A DNA stretch of 64,000 nucleotides, taken from positions 1-64,000 of the forward strand of contig CAWKLF010000003.1 of NCBI GenBank assembly GCA_963850425.1, read 5' to 3'. Every line of letters starts with the position of its first letter. The stretch's first letter is position 1. A program made the position numbers and the translations under genes. The notes under the pieces are model-generated. The model worked only from the letters and a program-made list of their open reading frames with translations. It was not told the DNA's origin and did not search any database. Shown one piece after another: positions 61,778 through 64,000 of the stretch. The DNA is from Gp1-AA133 sp963850425 (lineage in GTDB: Bacteria; Acidobacteriota; Terriglobia; Terriglobales; Acidobacteriaceae).

Positions 61778-62516
61778 TCAGTGTTCCTCTGCGACCGCCC
61801 CAGCGATGTAAATCATGGTAAGCAGTATGAATACGTATGCTTGCAGAAAGGAAACCACGACATGCAAGCCGTTGAAAATGATTGGAACACCAATTGGAAT
61901 CATCGAAAAGAAGACAAGAGTAACCAGATCCCCGGCAAAGATGTTTGCCCACAGGCGAACCGTAAGCGAAAGCAGACGAGCCGTATGGCTAATGATCTCA
62001 ATTGGCACCATCAGGGGAGCGAGAAGCGGCATCGGGCCGACGAAATGCTGCAAGTACTTGAGCATTCCGTGCTGGCGGACCCCTTGCAGATTGTAAAAGC
62101 CGAATGCGCACAAGGCGCAACCGAGAGGCACGGACGCTGTGGCTCCTGTGGGAGACTCAAAACCCGGTATTAGCCCTATCAAGTTGCAGAAAAGAATGAA
62201 AAGCCCCAGGGCAGTGAGAAACGCAACAAAGCGCTCGCTATGGTGACCTATTATTTCTTGGGCTTGATCGACTGACGAACCCGTGAACGCCCTCCAAGAC
62301 GTGCTGTAGTCCACGGGGATTGTCCACCGACAGACGTGATCTAACAATCCCAAAAAGCACAATCAGGAACAGGAAAACCAACAACTCCATTGACACCGCA
62401 TTCGTAATAGGTGCCTCTGGGTGACTTGGTTCAAGGTGCAATCCCCGAAGCATGGAAGTAACCGGACCAGCAAACAAATGATTTAGGATCTCAGTAAACC
62501 AAAGTTGTTCGGGCAC
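61778..62516 (-). CDS. atpB: F-type ATP synthase subunit a (one frame break)
   Basis: About 245 codons if repaired. The N-terminal part (GTG at 62516, GGAG upstream) has SMELLVFLFLIVLFGI and LEGVHGFV; the C-terminal part has GHHSERFVAFLTALGLFILFCNLIGLIPG, the essential Arg in SLTVRLWANIFAGDLV and LLTMIYIAGAVAEEH. The frame shifts near 62270-62285 where GFV should run into DQAQEIIGHH. Subunit a is essential for proton translocation, so a real break is unlikely in a living cell unless a second copy exists. Confidence 0.88.
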
Positions 62517-62575
62517 GAAACTGAATCTCCGTCGCGGTCAGATGTTAGTTGTGAGTATTAACCTTCAGAAATCGA

Positions 62576-62992
62576 CTAGATTTCGCCAGCAACCGCCAAG
62601 TACGCTTCGTAGACAGCTTCGCATGCAATCGCCGCAACGGGGAGCGCCAAGCCCGCCAAGAAGGCACCCAATCCAGCTGACCAACTGGTTAATATAACAT
62701 AGCAACCAGCACCGACGAGGCAGTAGCGCAAGACAAAGCGAACCACGATTCCTCGTTCCGACTCGCGTTTCTTCGATAGCGTGATTCGATCTGCCATCGC
62801 CTGTATCACATGCTTTAACCAGTGAAAGTTAAGGTAGGCAACGCCGCACCCAAGCGCAAATCCCATCGCCGGTCGCCATCCAAAGCGCAGATATGCCGCC
62901 GTGGTAAGAAGGATTGCGAGCCCAACCATGCACAGCCTTATCCTTTCCAACGCACGGGTGTAGAAGTCCTCCGGACTACCAACTGCGGACAC
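62576..62992 (-). CDS. atpI: ATP synthase subunit I-like membrane protein
   Basis: 138 aa starting GTG at 62992. Four hydrophobic segments: IRLCMVGLAILLTTAAY, GFALGCGVAYLNFHWL, RYCLVGAGCYVILTSW and LGAFLAGLALPVAAIA. The length and position directly before atpB match the small ATP synthase assembly protein I, which helps c-ring assembly in many bacteria. Sequence conservation in this family is low, so the call leans on position. Confidence 0.7.
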   Translation of the reverse strand: MSAVGSPEDFYTRALERIRLCMVGLAILLTTAAYLRFGWRPAMGFALGCGVAYLNFHWLKHVIQAMADRITLSKKRESERGIVVRFVLRYCLVGAGCYVILTSWSAGLGAFLAGLALPVAAIACEAVYEAYLAVAGEI

Positions 62993-63037
62993 GGACGTTG
63001 ACCTCTCTCGTGTTGCAGAGCCCCAACCTTGTCTCCT

Positions 63038-63283
63038 TCATAGTGCCTCATTCCTTTGAACTGATTGAGCTGACTTACGGAGGAGTTCAATGAATCCCGC
63101 GACAATACCGAGGATCAGGCCCACAGCGCTTATCCATCCAGTATGCAGCCAGTGATCCAGGGCCGTCCCCAGGAGCCAACCCGCAACCGTTGCCGCTGGC
63201 ATGACCATTGCCAACTGAGTCATCCGGCCCACTTGTATCCAAACATTTTTCTTGGAAGTGGATTTCTCGTCTTGTTCCGACAA
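63038..63283 (-). CDS. atpZ: AtpZ/AtpI-type small membrane protein
   Basis: 81 aa starting TTG. Two hydrophobic helices with a short loop: MPAATVAGWLLGTALDH and ISAVGLILGIVAGFIELLR, preceded by a charged N-terminus. The pattern GxxxG-D-x(7-9)-G is typical of AtpZ, a partner of AtpI in Mg/Ca uptake and c-ring assembly. It precedes the atpI-like gene by 45 nt in the same cluster. Confidence 0.7.
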   Translation of the reverse strand: MSEQDEKSTSKKNVWIQVGRMTQLAMVMPAATVAGWLLGTALDHWLHTGWISAVGLILGIVAGFIELLRKSAQSVQRNEAL

Positions 63284-63352
63284 TGTTCCCGCCCTCTTAG
63301 TTCCTGCCTGGGTCGAAAACTCGAGGTTCCAGACCAGAGGTAAAGACTTCCA

Positions 63353-64000
63353 TCAGCGTAGCAGGTGCGCGATGGGCGTGACCTGCGTCAGGCCCAGCAC
63401 TCCGTTGACTACGCTGATCATCGGGTTGGGGAAGAGGCCGATGGCTAGCGTGACGAAGGCTGTCACTCCCAGGGCGATTCCCATAGCCGGGCTGAGGGGC
63501 AGGGCTTCTTTCTCCAGCGGCTCGCGCATGAACATGGCGTTGGCGATGCGCAAGTAATAGTAGAGACCGAACACGGAGTACAGAACGGCGAGCGCGGCCA
63601 GCGTGTAATGACCAGTCTCGATCAGGCTCAGGAAGATGAAATACTTGCCCCAGAAGCCTGCCAGCGGCGGGATGCCAGCCAGCGATAGCAGGAAGATCAG
63701 CATCAGGACGGCTTCCACCGGGGCGCGCTGATAGAGTCCGGCGATGTCGTCGATCTCGTCGCCGATCACATTGCGGTGGCGCAGCGAGGTGATTACGGCG
63801 AACGCGCCCAGGTTCATGAACGTGTAGACGAGCAGATAGATCAGGATGCCTTTCACGCCGTCGGGATTGAAGCTGTCGTTCGATCCGGCGACCAGGCCGA
63901 GTAGCATGTAGCCGACGTGGGCGATCGAGGAATAGGCCAGCAGACGCTTCAGGTTGCTTTGCGTGAGGGCGGCAAAGTTCGCGCCCGTCATCGTGGCGAT
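63353..64000 (-). CDS. nuoN: NADH-quinone oxidoreductase subunit N (partial, runs off the window)
   Basis: C-terminal about 215 residues only; the reading frame is open to the window edge (IATMTGANFAALTQ). The antiporter-like membrane core is recognisable: SNLKRLLAYSSIAHVGYMLLG with the conserved Lys, then LSLAGIPPLAGFWGKYFIF with the Lys in the last segment, and YYYLRIANAMF. Subunit N is one of the proton-pumping units of complex I. It is encoded 69 nt upstream of atpZ on the same strand. Confidence 0.9.
   Translation of the reverse strand: MATMTGANFAALTQSNLKRLLAYSSIAHVGYMLLGLVAGSNDSFNPDGVKGILIYLLVYTFMNLGAFAVITSLRHRNVIGDEIDDIAGLYQRAPVEAVLMLIFLLSLAGIPPLAGFWGKYFIFLSLIETGHYTLAALAVLYSVFGLYYYLRIANAMFMREPLEKEALPLSPAMGIALGVTAFVTLAIGLFPNPMISVVNGVLGLTQVTPIAHLLR

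Overview
The window is about 64 kb of GC-rich bacterial chromosome with short intergenic gaps, and it looks like Acidobacteriota. Signs of this are an Oar-like TonB receptor with an N-terminal carboxypeptidase-regulatory-like domain, an FG-GAP/UnbV (CRTAC1-type) protein fused to redoxin and TPR modules, an AtpE with a signal-peptide-like N-terminus, and F0 genes that end in a terminator without the F1 genes. The lineage is inferred from gene content only. I see no phage, integrase, transposase, CRISPR, rRNA or tRNA.

Region 1 (about 0-31 kb) concerns nucleosides. It holds a Qng1-type queuosine salvage enzyme with a Tat-like leader, a DMT-type transporter, six nucleoside-hydrolase-family proteins (all with export signals), deoxyribose-phosphate aldolase, a two-module ALDH16-like aldehyde dehydrogenase, a TrpF paralogue, ribokinase, an Oar-like TonB receptor, an NCS2/AzgA purine permease, cytidine deaminase, pyrimidine-nucleoside phosphorylase and a NupC symporter. 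Four of the six hydrolases form a divergent subfamily with an altered Ca-site motif and Trp instead of the usual leaving-group His. They occur as two A/B pairs. A plausible flow is outer-membrane uptake, periplasmic cleavage of nucleosides, base and ribose import, and ribose or deoxyribose entry into central metabolism.

Region 2 (31.3-40.5 kb) is a tightly coupled operon that I read as reductive nicotinate breakdown: a molybdenum hydroxylase (FAD subunit plus a fused 2Fe-2S/Mo subunit), 6-hydroxynicotinate reductase, a UPF0280 (ApbE-like) protein and two DUF1185 proteins, followed by a convergent enamidase and a nicotinamidase-like hydrolase. It would take nicotinamide or nicotinate to 2-formylglutarate. 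No later step is in the window. PyrR, an exported adenosine/MTA/SAH-deaminase-like amidohydrolase and a lone ModB follow.

Region 3 (42.7-58.5 kb) is mostly housekeeping: TrmJ-like methyltransferase, a membrane glycosyltransferase-like protein, aldo/keto reductase, ChdC/HemQ, an AhpD-like protein, an alkyltransferase-like protein, a DUF4397 lipoprotein, YeiH, a STAS protein, the dnaX-ybaB-recR cluster, a PD-(D/E)XK-like protein and a CHAD-HD fusion. Region 4 (58.5-64 kb) has a HEAT/PilZ-like protein and a convergent cluster nuoN (cut by the window edge) - atpZ - atpI - atpB - atpE.

At least eight one-base reading-frame breaks occur, including one in atpB. A break in such an essential gene makes uncorrected indels more likely than real decay, so frameshifted genes are listed as single CDS with the break described. 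Several repeat families lie between genes, mainly in the first 16 kb.
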